Source of the DNA: Candidatus Moranbacteria bacterium GW2011_GWC2_37_8
GTDB taxonomy: Bacteria; Patescibacteriota; Minisyncoccia; Moranbacterales; GWC2-37-73
Assembly (NCBI GenBank): GCA_000992165.1
Contig: LBTS01000007.1
Coordinates: 1 to 33,544, forward strand
DNA: 33,544 nt
Direction: 5' to 3'
Shown here: positions 21,777 to 29,394 of the stretch, one piece after another
How positions within the stretch are numbered: position 1 is the stretch's first letter
Layout of the letters: every line of letters begins with the position of its first letter
Notes under the pieces: model-generated
Databases searched by the model: none
Told to the model about the DNA's origin: nothing
Seen by the model: the letters and a program-made list of their open reading frames with translations, nothing else
Position numbers and translations under genes: made by a program

Positions 21777-23048
21777 ATGTTGGAGAAACTCACACAAATT
21801 TTCAAAGTTACTGAACTTCGCAACAAAATCCTCTTTATTCTGGGGATTCTTGTTGTTTTTAGGATAGCTGCTAATGTTCCGCTTCCAGGTGTGGATATGG
21901 AACAATTAAGACGATTATTCGAAGGAAATCAATTCCTTGGAATGCTTAACGTTTTCTCTGGCGGAGGGCTTACGAATATTTCAATTGTCATGCTTGGCGT
22001 TGGACCATACATCACTGCATCAATCATTATGCAGCTTTTAACCATGATTGTGCCTCGCGTTGAACAGATATATAAGGAAGAAGGAGAGGCTGGTCGTCAG
22101 AAGTTCAATATGTGGACAAGATGGCTAACCGTGCCGCTTGCTGCACTTCAAACTTTTTCAATGGTAGCATTGCTTCGCTCGCAAGGAGTTTTACAGGTTA
22201 CATCAACTTTTGATATCGCGATGATTGTAGTGATTGCAACAGCTGGAACAGTGTTTCTGATGTGGCTTGGAGAACTTATCACGGAAAAGGGAATTGGTAA
22301 TGGAGTTTCATTGATAATCTTTGCTGGAATAGTAAGCGGACTTCCATCTGGAATTTCTAAATTATTTTTAACTTTCGATTCAACTCAAATTTTCACATAC
22401 ATCGGTTTAATTGCTGTAACTGTTATTACTATTGCAGGCGTTGTAATGGTGACTGAAGGACAGCGCAATATTCCTGTTTCATACGCTAAGCGTATAAGAG
22501 GCGATAAGACATATGGTGGCGCTTCATCCCACTTGCCTTTGCGTGTGAATCAAGCAGGTGTTATTCCAATCATTTTTGCCATGTCAATTATGCTTTTCCC
22601 TGGAATGATTGCAACTTTTTTAATGAAAGCCAGCAATGCGACAATTGCCAATGGAGCGACTTTTGTTAATAATCTTTTTCAAAACCAAGTATTTTATAGC
22701 AGCTTATACTTCATATTGATTGTGCTATTTACTTATTTTTACACGGCTGTTGTTTTTGATCCGGTTAAGATTTCAGAAAATCTTCAAAAACAAGGAGGTT
22801 ATATCCCAGGAATTAGACCCGGTAAGACTACCGCTGATTATTTGTATAAGATTATGAATCGCATTACATTGACTGGTGCACTTTTCCTTGGATTAATAGC
22901 AGTCTTGCCTTTCATTGTGCAAGGTCTATCTGGCATCCAATCTCTCCAAGTTGGTGGTACAAGTATTCTTATTGTTGTTTCTGTAGTCATTGAAACAATC
23001 AAACAAATTGAAAGCCAGCTCGTGATGCGAGACTACGAAGGATTCTAA
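21777..23048 (+). CDS. secY: Preprotein translocase subunit SecY
   Basis: The protein-conducting channel of the Sec translocon in the cytoplasmic membrane. 423 residues, standard, about ten transmembrane segments. Landmarks: NVPLPGVDMEQL plug region, GVGPYITASIIMQLL, TEKGIGNGVSLIIFAGIVSG, the VTEGQRNIPVSYAKR loop, and HLPLRVNQAGVIPIIFA. C-terminus ends IESQLVMRDYEGF, the usual form. Complete; last gene of the spc-like run, followed by adk and map. Confidence 0.98.
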   Translation: MLEKLTQIFKVTELRNKILFILGILVVFRIAANVPLPGVDMEQLRRLFEGNQFLGMLNVFSGGGLTNISIVMLGVGPYITASIIMQLLTMIVPRVEQIYKEEGEAGRQKFNMWTRWLTVPLAALQTFSMVALLRSQGVLQVTSTFDIAMIVVIATAGTVFLMWLGELITEKGIGNGVSLIIFAGIVSGLPSGISKLFLTFDSTQIFTYIGLIAVTVITIAGVVMVTEGQRNIPVSYAKRIRGDKTYGGASSHLPLRVNQAGVIPIIFAMSIMLFPGMIATFLMKASNATIANGATFVNNLFQNQVFYSSLYFILIVLFTYFYTAVVFDPVKISENLQKQGGYIPGIRPGKTTADYLYKIMNRITLTGALFLGLIAVLPFIVQGLSGIQSLQVGGTSILIVVSVVIETIKQIESQLVMRDYEGF

Positions 23049-23059
23049 ATGCCTCGCTT

Positions 23060-23184
23060 CGCTCGAATTTCTAATTTCTAATTTTTAATTTTGAATAAAA
23101 TCTTAATGTTCAAATGTTTTAAGCATTAAAAAATTCGAATTTGATTCGAAATTAAAAAATTCAGAATTTAAAATTTTTTATACA
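23060..23184. repeat. Paired-arm spacer repeat, family E (secY-adk)
   Basis: The left arm has ATTTCTAATTTCTAATTTTT and AATTTTGAATAAAATC; the right arm has TTCGAATTTGATTCGAAATT and AAAATTCAGAATTTAAAATT. The CGCTTCGCTCGAA at 23055-23067 is part of the left edge. No Shine-Dalgarno before the adk ATG. Confidence 0.75.
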
Positions 23185-23832
23185 ATGAATATTATTATCT
23201 TTGGTCCACAAGGTAGCGGTAAGGGAACTCAGGCAGATCTTCTGTCTGAAAAATATAACTTGGAGCACATTGAAACGGGACAGATCTTTCGAGAAATTGG
23301 CAGGGAAAATTCTGAGCTTGGAAAGAAAATAAAAGATTTGAATGACAGAAAAGAAATGATTCCTGATGATGTCACTGTTGAAGTTTTGAGAGAAAAATTG
23401 AAAGTAGTGCCTATTGATATGGGTATCATTTTGGACAGTGCTCCGCGCACAGCTGGGCAGGTTGAGCCTATTGAGCAGATGTTGGCAGAATTAAGAAGAC
23501 CGATAGATAAGGCAATATATATATCTTTGCCATATGAAGAATCAATTGCAAGAATCACAAAACGCTATGCTTGCACTGTTTGCTATAGGCATTTCGTGCT
23601 AGGTTTGCATATTCATGAAACAGAAGAGCCTTGTCCAACTTGTGGAGGACCAATTATGCAACGAGCTGATGATACACCTGATGGTGTTACAAAAAGACTT
23701 AAAACTTTTTATGAAATTACTATCCCTGTTGTTGACGAATATCGCGAAAGGGGAATGCTTATTGAAGTTGACGGAAACCAATCAAAGGAAAAAGTATTTG
23801 AAGATATTAATCAAAAATTGTTAAACTGTTAA
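23185..23832 (+). CDS. adk: Adenylate kinase, zinc-containing lid
   Basis: Converts AMP + ATP to 2 ADP. 215 residues, typical long form. P-loop GPQGSGKGTQ (7-16), TGQIFR (31-36), LDSAPRTAGQ (83-92), where most adenylate kinases have LDGFPRT. The LID has the four-cysteine zinc motif C130, C133, C150, C153. Its location between secY and map matches the common spc-operon layout. Confidence 0.96.
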   Translation: MNIIIFGPQGSGKGTQADLLSEKYNLEHIETGQIFREIGRENSELGKKIKDLNDRKEMIPDDVTVEVLREKLKVVPIDMGIILDSAPRTAGQVEPIEQMLAELRRPIDKAIYISLPYEESIARITKRYACTVCYRHFVLGLHIHETEEPCPTCGGPIMQRADDTPDGVTKRLKTFYEITIPVVDEYRERGMLIEVDGNQSKEKVFEDINQKLLNC

Positions 23833-23881
23833 ATAGTCAAATTGTTAGCAATTTAGCAATATAGCAATTCAGCAATTTATA
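23833..23881. repeat. 8-base spacer repeat (adk-map)
   Basis: TAGCAATT, TAGCAATA, TAGCAATT, CAGCAATT: four units of 8 bases between adk and map, ending at the map ATG. Only one arm orientation is seen. Confidence 0.8.
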
Positions 23882-24646
23882 ATGAGTATTCATATTAAAT
23901 CTGAGGCAGAATTAGAAATCATGCGCCGAGCTGGAAAGGCCTTGTCACAGGTTATGCGTGACCTTGAAGTTGCTATACAGCCAGGCGCAAGCACTATGCA
24001 GATCGACAAGCTAGCTGAAGAGCTTGTTTTGGCGCATGGAGCGCTGCCAGCTTTCAAGGGTTATGGAGAAAAAAGAAATCCCTTTCCTGCTACTATTTGT
24101 GCATCTATTAATGACGAAGTTGTTCATGGCATCCCAAGCGAGGATGTTATTTTGAAAGATGGAGATATTTTCAAGATTGATATCGGACTTAAATTGGATG
24201 GATATTTTGCTGATATGGCACGAACCTTTGCAATTGGTGAAATATCACCCGAAGCACAAAAACTTATTGAGGCAACTGAAAAATCTTTTTGGAAAGGCGT
24301 GAAAAATCTCAAAGAGGGGGGCAATCTCAGTGAATTTTCCAAGGCTGCTCAGCAAACAGCCGAAGACGCAGGATTTTCAGTAGTGAAAAATTTAGTGGGA
24401 CATGGCATTGGAAAAAATCTGCATGAAAATCCACAAGTACCAAATTATTTTGAAAAAGGTTATCGAGATATGCTATTGAAAGCGGGTATGACTTTGGCTC
24501 TGGAACCCATGGTTAATCAAGGGACACACGAAACCGTTATTGGACCCGATGGTTGGGTTTATTTGACCGCAGACCGAAAACTTTCCGCGCACTATGAAAA
24601 TACGATTTTGATTACGAAAGACGGCGTAGAGATTTTGACGCAGTAA
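23882..24646 (+). CDS. map: Methionine aminopeptidase, type I
   Basis: Removes the initiator methionine from nascent proteins. 254 residues, standard. The five metal ligands are at D100, D111, H174, E208 and E239, and the substrate-binding H82 is in VVHGIPSED. Complete and without an N-terminal zinc extension, so type Ia. infA normally follows in this order; here a gene-poor region follows instead. Confidence 0.97.
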   Translation: MSIHIKSEAELEIMRRAGKALSQVMRDLEVAIQPGASTMQIDKLAEELVLAHGALPAFKGYGEKRNPFPATICASINDEVVHGIPSEDVILKDGDIFKIDIGLKLDGYFADMARTFAIGEISPEAQKLIEATEKSFWKGVKNLKEGGNLSEFSKAAQQTAEDAGFSVVKNLVGHGIGKNLHENPQVPNYFEKGYRDMLLKAGMTLALEPMVNQGTHETVIGPDGWVYLTADRKLSAHYENTILITKDGVEILTQ

Positions 24647-25033
24647 TTTTGCTACCGCAAGGGTTCCACTTTCTTTTTCCGCAAAAACATCCCTAACTTT
24701 TCTTTCTAGAAAGGAAAAGTTACAAAAGAAAGTCCCGACCCGTGCTCGTTGCTGTGGCAAGCGCTACGTTCTTCGCTAAAATTTTTACTGCGCCTCTCGG
24801 GTCGTCTCGCAAAAATTTTTACACTCATTACTTGCGCTTTGCCTACGCACTTCGCAATGGGCGGATTAGAATGCGGAATGCAAACTCAAACGAGAATGAT
24901 TTTTCTTTTTTTTACTGTCAAACAAGTTACTTTGGTATTAAGTTTAAAAAAGTTGCAATTATTTTGACGGCGGGGAAAAGAAAAGGCATTCGCGCGAGTG
25001 CGATAGTAAATTGTATTTTTAAATAAAAAAACT
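24647..25033. other. Gene-poor region with 27-base palindrome, probably a dispersed noncoding element
   Basis: No credible + strand gene for about 390 bases. A near-perfect 27-base palindrome at 24695-24721 (AACTTTTCTTTCTAGAAAGG then AAAAGTT) is followed by ACAAAAGAAAGTCCCGACCC and GTGCTCGTTGCTGTGGCAAG. This looks like a recurrent noncoding repeat that gives spurious ORFs in many bacterial genomes. GACCCG (24737-24742) faces CGGGTC (24798-24803). An ATG-less frame across 24742-25026 shows no coding character. Base composition is patchy, with GC-rich islands. Confidence 0.6.
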
Positions 25034-25063
25034 CCCCGGTTAGCGACGCAGCGCTAGCCGGGG
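25034..25063 (-). terminator. Strong intrinsic terminator of the minus-strand gene
   Basis: 12-bp stem CCCCGGTTAGCG (25034-25045) with CGCTAGCCGGGG (25052-25063), one G-T pair, loop ACGCAG. On the minus strand it is followed by AGTTTTTTATTT, a proper T tract. It lies 8 bases past the stop of the 25071-25316 gene. Confidence 0.93.
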
Positions 25064-25070
25064 TTGAGTC

Positions 25071-25316
25071 TTAAAACTTTTCTCGAAGCACTTTCTGGTT
25101 TTCTGTTGCTCTTTCTTCCTTAGCCACTTCTTTGTAGCACTTGAAAGAAAATTTGATACCACACATGAATGCAGGTATCATGAGTGTGATAGTGAGACAG
25201 GCAAGGCGGAAGTGATTTACGAAGTCCAGTTGCCCGTTCTCATTTAAGGGAGCGGTGTAGAATGCAGCGAAAAACATTACAGCAGCAACAACTACCAGTA
25301 CCGTGGAACGTTTCAT
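25071..25316 (-). CDS. Small two-segment membrane protein, minus strand
   Basis: 81 residues, the only minus-strand gene that looks real. MKRSTVLVVVAAVMFFAAFY is a signal anchor (residues 4-20), and a second hydrophobic segment covers about 36-55 (HFRLACLTITLMIPAFMCGI). A charged tail (KEVAKEERATENQ) follows. Support for it being real is an optimal AAGGAG with 7-base spacing before the ATG, two strong overlapping promoters and a strong terminator. Codon use differs from neighbours (TTC over TTT, CTG, GTA), suggesting strong translational selection or foreign origin. No family recognised. Confidence 0.85.
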   Translation of the reverse strand: MKRSTVLVVVAAVMFFAAFYTAPLNENGQLDFVNHFRLACLTITLMIPAFMCGIKFSFKCYKEVAKEERATENQKVLREKF

Positions 25317-25331
25317 GTGAAACTCCTTAAG

Positions 25332-25360
25332 TTACTTAGTATTGTACTACATCATATAAT
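25332..25360 (+). promoter_or_regulatory. Plus-strand promoter for yqgF
   Basis: -35 TTACTT (25332-25337), 17-base spacer, perfect -10 TATAAT (25355-25360). Transcription would start around 25367, leaving a leader of only about 8 bases before the ATG at 25375. The -10 overlaps that of the minus-strand promoter. Confidence 0.6.
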
Positions 25361-25387
25361 AATAGCACAAACTTATGTCAATGTCAA
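25353..25387 (-). promoter_or_regulatory. Tandem minus-strand promoters
   Basis: On the minus strand: TTGACA (25382-25387), 17-base spacer, TATTAT (25359-25364); and a second TTGACA (25376-25381), 17-base spacer, TATATG (25353-25358). The -35 elements are a direct TTGACA repeat that overlaps the 5' end of the yqgF coding region. Confidence 0.8.
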
Positions 25388-25809
25388 TAGATAGTCAAGA
25401 TAACGCTCAAATAAGCCACATTCTGGGGGTAGATTTTGGCAAGTCCAAGATAGGGTTGGCTATTGCCGATGACGAGACCAAAATGGCCTTTGCTTATGAT
25501 ACTCTTAAAAATGACAAGGAATTTTTGAAAAATTTAAAGGAAATTGTTTCTTGTGAAAACGTAAAAACTGTTGTGATTGGAATGACGCGTCATCAAAAGG
25601 ATGACGAGAGTGTTAAAGAGAAATTGAATTTCGCAAAGACGATAGAAAATGAACTCGGAATTGAAATTGTTTTTCATGAGGAAATGTTTACGACTAAAAT
25701 GGCGCAGGCAAATATCAAAATGCGTGGCGGAAGAAATATTGCAGCAAGTGATGATCAAGAAGCAGCTAGAATTATTTTGCAATCATGGCTAGACAGGGCA
25801 GCTTTATAG
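25375..25809 (+). CDS. yqgF: YqgF/RuvX-family RNase H-like nuclease
   Basis: Putative pre-16S rRNA nuclease or Holliday junction resolvase of the RNase H fold. 144 residues. Motifs: first catalytic Asp in ILGVDFGKSKIGLAIAD (D20), acidic residues in FHEEMFTT (102-103) and the C-terminal SDDQEAARIILQSW (D126-D127). The start could be 25375 or, with fewer residues, the ATG at 25381; both precede the conserved core by ~15 residues. The predicted near-leaderless transcript fits the absence of a Shine-Dalgarno. Confidence 0.93.
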   Translation: MSMSIDSQDNAQISHILGVDFGKSKIGLAIADDETKMAFAYDTLKNDKEFLKNLKEIVSCENVKTVVIGMTRHQKDDESVKEKLNFAKTIENELGIEIVFHEEMFTTKMAQANIKMRGGRNIAASDDQEAARIILQSWLDRAAL

Positions 25810-25915
25810 GCTTTAGCTTCTTAGCTATTTAGGAAATGCGATATGACTAAAAGCATATTTAGTTACGTATCATAAAAATTTAAGCTAAGAAGCTAAAAAG
25901 CTAATGGTCTAATGC
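25810..25915. repeat. Paired-arm spacer repeat, family D (yqgF-glycosyltransferase)
   Basis: Left GGCTTTAGCTTCTTAGCTAT, right AAGCTAAGAAGCTAAAAAGC then TAATGCC. TTAGCTTCTTAGCT faces AGCTAAGAAGCTAA across about 45 bases. Confidence 0.85.
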
Positions 25916-25953
25916 CTATGCAATTGCTCCTTGCTTTTCAATTTTTAGCTATA

Positions 25954-25962
25954 TGATATAAT
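25954..25962 (+). promoter_or_regulatory. Extended -10 promoter for the glycosyltransferase
   Basis: TGATATAAT (hexamer TATAAT at 25957-25962) with no clear -35; the start would be about 25969, roughly 38 bases before the ATG. Confidence 0.55.
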
Positions 25963-26006
25963 AAATATGCAATATAGAAACATAAACAGTTAAATTAGAA
26001 ACGATA

Positions 26007-26771
26007 ATGGAAAATCAACCATACTTATCAGTAGTTGTTCCCGCGTATCGAGAGGCTGATCGCATCGGTAGTAATCTTTTGGAAATGGATAAATTCCTTA
26101 GCAGTAAGGATTTTTCATATGAGATAATTGTTGTGACTGATGGAAGTCCTGACAATACGGCTGAAGTTGTGAGAAATTACATGGGTCAAATAAAGAATTT
26201 ACGCATTATAGAAAATCCTGAGAACCATGGTAAGGGCTATGTTGTTCGCCAAGGACTTCTTGAGACAAAGGGGAAATATGTTGTCTTTTTAGATGCTGAT
26301 GGTTCAACTTCAATTACACACTTGGAGAAATTTCTGCCAGAGTTGGAAAATGGAAATGACGTCATTGTCGGTTCTCGAAAAATCAAGGGAGCTTTTGTTC
26401 AAATTCATCAACCGAGATATCGAGAATTTATGGGAGAGGGTGGAAATTGGTTGATTCGAATCGTGCTAGGGCTTTGGACATTCCCAGATACTCAATGCGG
26501 ATTCAAAATGCTAACTGGAGAGGCTGCGCATGAAATCGCTAAGCGCATGGTAGTAGATCGTTTCGGCTTTGATTTTGAGCTTATTGCATTGGCTTTTGCT
26601 CTTGGGTATAAAGTTGAACAAATGCCTGTCAGGTGGCTAAATGAAGAAGGTTCTTCTGTAACACTCACTGGACCAAACGGATTTATTCAAGTTTTGATTG
26701 ATCTGTTCAAGACCAAGGGACGATTAATGATTGGACAATACGACTTGAAAAAAATAGATAAAAATAACTAG
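26007..26771 (+). CDS. Family 2 glycosyltransferase (dolichyl-phosphate glucosyltransferase-like)
   Basis: GT-A fold inverting glycosyltransferase that transfers sugar from a nucleotide donor, probably to a polyprenyl phosphate. 254 residues: SVVVPAYREADRI, EIIVVTDGSPDNTAEV, NHGKGYVVRQGL, the metal-binding DADG (96-99) within FLDADGST, and QCGFKML. This pattern is closest to the Alg5/DPM1-like branch. No C-terminal membrane helices are seen, so any lipid substrate must be met at the membrane surface. It precedes galT, suggesting sugar-nucleotide use for glycans. Confidence 0.9.
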   Translation: MENQPYLSVVVPAYREADRIGSNLLEMDKFLSSKDFSYEIIVVTDGSPDNTAEVVRNYMGQIKNLRIIENPENHGKGYVVRQGLLETKGKYVVFLDADGSTSITHLEKFLPELENGNDVIVGSRKIKGAFVQIHQPRYREFMGEGGNWLIRIVLGLWTFPDTQCGFKMLTGEAAHEIAKRMVVDRFGFDFELIALAFALGYKVEQMPVRWLNEEGSSVTLTGPNGFIQVLIDLFKTKGRLMIGQYDLKKIDKNN

Positions 26772-26797
26772 TAATCAGAAACTGGTAACTAGCAAAA
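26770..26797. repeat. Heptad repeat, family G (glycosyltransferase-galT)
   Basis: AGTAATC, AGAAACT, GGTAACT, AGCAAAA in register, overlapping the last bases of the stop codon of the upstream gene. Confidence 0.75.
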
Positions 26798-26822
26798 GGA
26801 AATACATAAACAAAAACAAATT

Positions 26823-27869
26823 GTGAATATTCTCATCAATGGTTCTAATGAAATTGAGCCAAAAAAGAAAATTGACGCCAAAGCTGCTTCAGAGTTAAGG
26901 CAAGACCTTGTTTCTGGAGATTGGGTGGTTATTGCCACTGGACGCGCTAAGCGCCCGGATGAGTTTGGAAATTTTCAAAGATCGCATGACGATAAAGGAA
27001 TAGCAACATGTTTATTCGAGGATCCTGTGGCTAGCGGGCAAGAGCCAGACGTTTTGATTTATGAACGTCCGAATGATGATTGGTCGCTTAGAGTTTTTCC
27101 AAATAAATACCCAGCTTTTTCCAATGGAAAATCGCGCAATGTTGGAGAAGGACCATATACTGCCGTGACAGGACACGGGTTTCATGAGATTGTCGTTACA
27201 CGTGATCATTTCAGGCATTTGGCAGTCATGGATATTATGGAGGTAGCAGAGGTCTTTGATGCGTATCAGGAGCGCTTTCTAGCCTTGATGAATAAGAAGG
27301 ATGTGAATTATATTGCAATTTTCCATAATCATGGGAAAGAAGTGGGGGCCTCAATACCTCATCCACATTCTCAAATCATGGCAATTCCAGTAGTTTCTCC
27401 TTACGTCCAACTTGAGCTAGATGGAGCGTCCAAATTTCACAAAAGTAATCGGCATTGTGTTTTTTGCACTATGGCTGAATATGAAAGCGAGTCTGAAAAA
27501 AGAGTTGTTTTTGAAAATGAAGAATTTATTGCATATTGTCCGTTTGCATCCCGAGCCGCCTTTGAAGTTCATGTTATGCCTAAAAAACATAGTCCCTATT
27601 TTGAAAGGATAACCGATGCCCAAAAAATAAAATTAGCTGAGGTTTTTTCTAAGGCATTAGGGGCTATATATAAAGCATTGAATGATCCGCCATACAATTT
27701 TTATATTCATAGCGCCCCGTGTGATGGAAAAGATTATCCGCATTTTCATTGGCACATTGAAATTTTGCCGCACACTTCAACTTGGGCAGGATTCGAATTG
27801 GATACTGGAATTGAAATTTCCACGATTCAGCCTGAAGTGGCAGCGGAATATTTAAGAAAACAATTTTAA
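26823..27869 (+). CDS. galT: Galactose-1-phosphate uridylyltransferase-like (HIT superfamily)
   Basis: Transfers UMP between UDP-glucose and galactose-1-phosphate or a related sugar phosphate. 348 residues. The GalT signature is SELRQDLVSGDWVVIATGRA at the N-terminus, VFPNKYPAF, the catalytic HPH at 180-182 in GASIPHPHSQ (E. coli has HPHGQ), CVFC and FHWHIEILPH. The start is GTG at 26823, the only in-frame start in reach, with no Shine-Dalgarno. Could equally serve as a general nucleotidyl-sugar transferase in a glycan pathway because no galK or galE is nearby. Confidence 0.92.
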   Translation: MNILINGSNEIEPKKKIDAKAASELRQDLVSGDWVVIATGRAKRPDEFGNFQRSHDDKGIATCLFEDPVASGQEPDVLIYERPNDDWSLRVFPNKYPAFSNGKSRNVGEGPYTAVTGHGFHEIVVTRDHFRHLAVMDIMEVAEVFDAYQERFLALMNKKDVNYIAIFHNHGKEVGASIPHPHSQIMAIPVVSPYVQLELDGASKFHKSNRHCVFCTMAEYESESEKRVVFENEEFIAYCPFASRAAFEVHVMPKKHSPYFERITDAQKIKLAEVFSKALGAIYKALNDPPYNFYIHSAPCDGKDYPHFHWHIEILPHTSTWAGFELDTGIEISTIQPEVAAEYLRKQF

Positions 27870-27896
27870 ATAACTTTTTATTTACAATATAAATAT

Positions 27897-28115
27897 ATGC
27901 TCGAAAAAATGCACAATTGGATCTACTTTCATTATGGGGTTAGTATTGCTACGAAAACCCTAGCATATCTGATTGCTTTGATTGCTAGCTTGCTATTCCT
28001 GCTGTTTTCTCTTTTGGCAAACGGTAGCTTTAAGAGCTCAGTACCTTCTTCATTGCCTAAAGGTGCGGTTGTTCCGGCTGGACCTGCTGGAGCAGGCATG
28101 CCAATTCCACGATAA
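27897..28115 (+). CDS. Small single-span membrane protein
   Basis: 72 residues. One hydrophobic segment at about 20-41 (LAYLIALIASLLFLLFSLLA), followed by a Pro/Gly/Ala-rich tail (PAGPAGAGMPIPR). Frame continuity, spacing (27 bases after galT, 27 bases before the next gene) and composition favour a real gene. No family recognised. It could be a small accessory of the neighbouring membrane protein. Confidence 0.6.
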   Translation: MLEKMHNWIYFHYGVSIATKTLAYLIALIASLLFLLFSLLANGSFKSSVPSSLPKGAVVPAGPAGAGMPIPR

Positions 28116-28142
28116 TATTATTACAAAAGTAGCACTTATTTT

Positions 28143-28622
28143 ATGCATGATTTGATTATAAATTTATTTGTTGGCTTCCCTAAGGAGCTGGCTACTTTCT
28201 TGATTGCCTTTATTCCTGTAACGGAATTGAGGGCTTCTATTCCGTTGGCCGTGAAAGTTTATAATCTTACACCTTTTTCAGCCTGGCTATATTCGGTAGC
28301 GGGCACTTTTTTTGTGATGGCAATGATTGTTTTTCTCTTGGATCCTATTGCGAAACTGCTATCAAAATATATTCCAATTTTTGAAAGATTTTTTACTTGG
28401 CTTTTCGAACATACCAGAAAAAGAGCTAATGATAAAATGGAAAAATATGGAGAGTGGGCGATTTTTATTTTAGCTGCAACGCCAATCCCACTTTTAGGCG
28501 GACTAACTGGAGCTTTGGCTGCTTTTGTTTTTGATGTGCCTCTTAAGAAATCACTCCCATTATTGCTGGTTGGAACAATGGTGGCTGGTGGAATTGTGCT
28601 TGGCGTAACTTTATATTTTTAA
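28143..28622 (+). CDS. Small multidrug export protein family membrane protein
   Basis: 159 residues, four or five hydrophobic segments, consistent with the family annotated as putative small multidrug export protein (Pfam Sm_multidrug_ex). The motif TELRASIPLAVKVYNL and a second PIPLLGGLTGALAA resemble the two conserved short loops of that family. The transport role is assigned by name only in the family. Seven bases separate it from tpiA, so cotranscription is likely. Confidence 0.8.
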   Translation: MHDLIINLFVGFPKELATFLIAFIPVTELRASIPLAVKVYNLTPFSAWLYSVAGTFFVMAMIVFLLDPIAKLLSKYIPIFERFFTWLFEHTRKRANDKMEKYGEWAIFILAATPIPLLGGLTGALAAFVFDVPLKKSLPLLLVGTMVAGGIVLGVTLYF

Positions 28623-28628
28623 AACTAT

Positions 28629-29393
28629 ATGAAATTGATTGTTGGAAATCTGAAAATGAATTTGCTTTCAACTGCTGAACGTGATAGATATTTTGAATCC
28701 TTTAAGAAAGAATTGAAAGATTCAAAAGTTGGCAATGTTCAAATAGTTCTCTGTGTCCCATCAATCCATCTGGAATCTTTTACGAAAAAAATAAAATCTA
28801 AATCAGTTGAAATTGGGTCGCAGAATATTTTCTGGGAAGAAAAAGGTTCTTATACTGGAGAAATTTCAGCACCAATGGTTGCAAGTTTAGGAGCTCAATA
28901 TTCCATAATTGGTCACAGTGAGCGTAGACGTTATTTTGGCGAAACAAGCGCTCAAGCGAACATGAAAATTAAAGTTGCTCTTAAGAATAAACTTACACCA
29001 ATTTATTGTGTAGGAGAAACAAAGGAAGAAAAAGAAAATGGAGACGCGGCACAAGTGATTATTCAACAGATTTCCGAAGCTTTTGCCGGAATATCTTCGA
29101 CTCAAGCGTCAAAGATAGTTATTGCTTATGAGCCTGTTTGGTCTGTTGGTAGTGATATAGTTCCTTCTAGCGATGAAATTTTGGAAATTAAGATTCTACT
29201 CAAAAAGATTTTTGTAGAATTGTATGGTTTGCCAGTTGCTGAAAAAATCAGTGTTTTATATGGCGGAAGTGTTAAATCTGAACTGATAAATCAGGTATGC
29301 ATCGAACCAGGAATGGATGGCGTTTTGGTTGGACGCGAAAGTTTGGTGCCGCGAGATTTTTTCAAAATAGTTAAGATAATAAATAAAAATTAA
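28629..29393 (+). CDS. tpiA: Triosephosphate isomerase
   Basis: Interconverts DHAP and glyceraldehyde-3-phosphate in glycolysis. 254 residues, typical. K9 in GNLKMN, H96 in IGHSERR, E168 in AYEPVW, and phosphate-binding GGS and DGVLVG loops are present. Loop 6 reads PVWSVGSD where PVWAIGTG is usual, and the N-terminal GNWKMN is GNLKMN. These are tolerable variants but may alter kinetics. Next to fba, so the two form a lower-upper glycolysis link. Confidence 0.96.
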   Translation: MKLIVGNLKMNLLSTAERDRYFESFKKELKDSKVGNVQIVLCVPSIHLESFTKKIKSKSVEIGSQNIFWEEKGSYTGEISAPMVASLGAQYSIIGHSERRRYFGETSAQANMKIKVALKNKLTPIYCVGETKEEKENGDAAQVIIQQISEAFAGISSTQASKIVIAYEPVWSVGSDIVPSSDEILEIKILLKKIFVELYGLPVAEKISVLYGGSVKSELINQVCIEPGMDGVLVGRESLVPRDFFKIVKIINKN

Positions 29394-29394
29394 T

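Noticed and set aside
24742-25026. Open frame in the gene-poor patch
   Set aside because: Codon use and lack of family landmarks suggest noncoding repeat sequence; the frame is probably chance in an element with GC-rich islands.
28787-29160. TpiA as inactive because of PVWSVGSD and GNLKMN
   Set aside because: All catalytic residues (Lys9, His96, Glu168) and phosphate loops are intact, so these look like tolerated variants.
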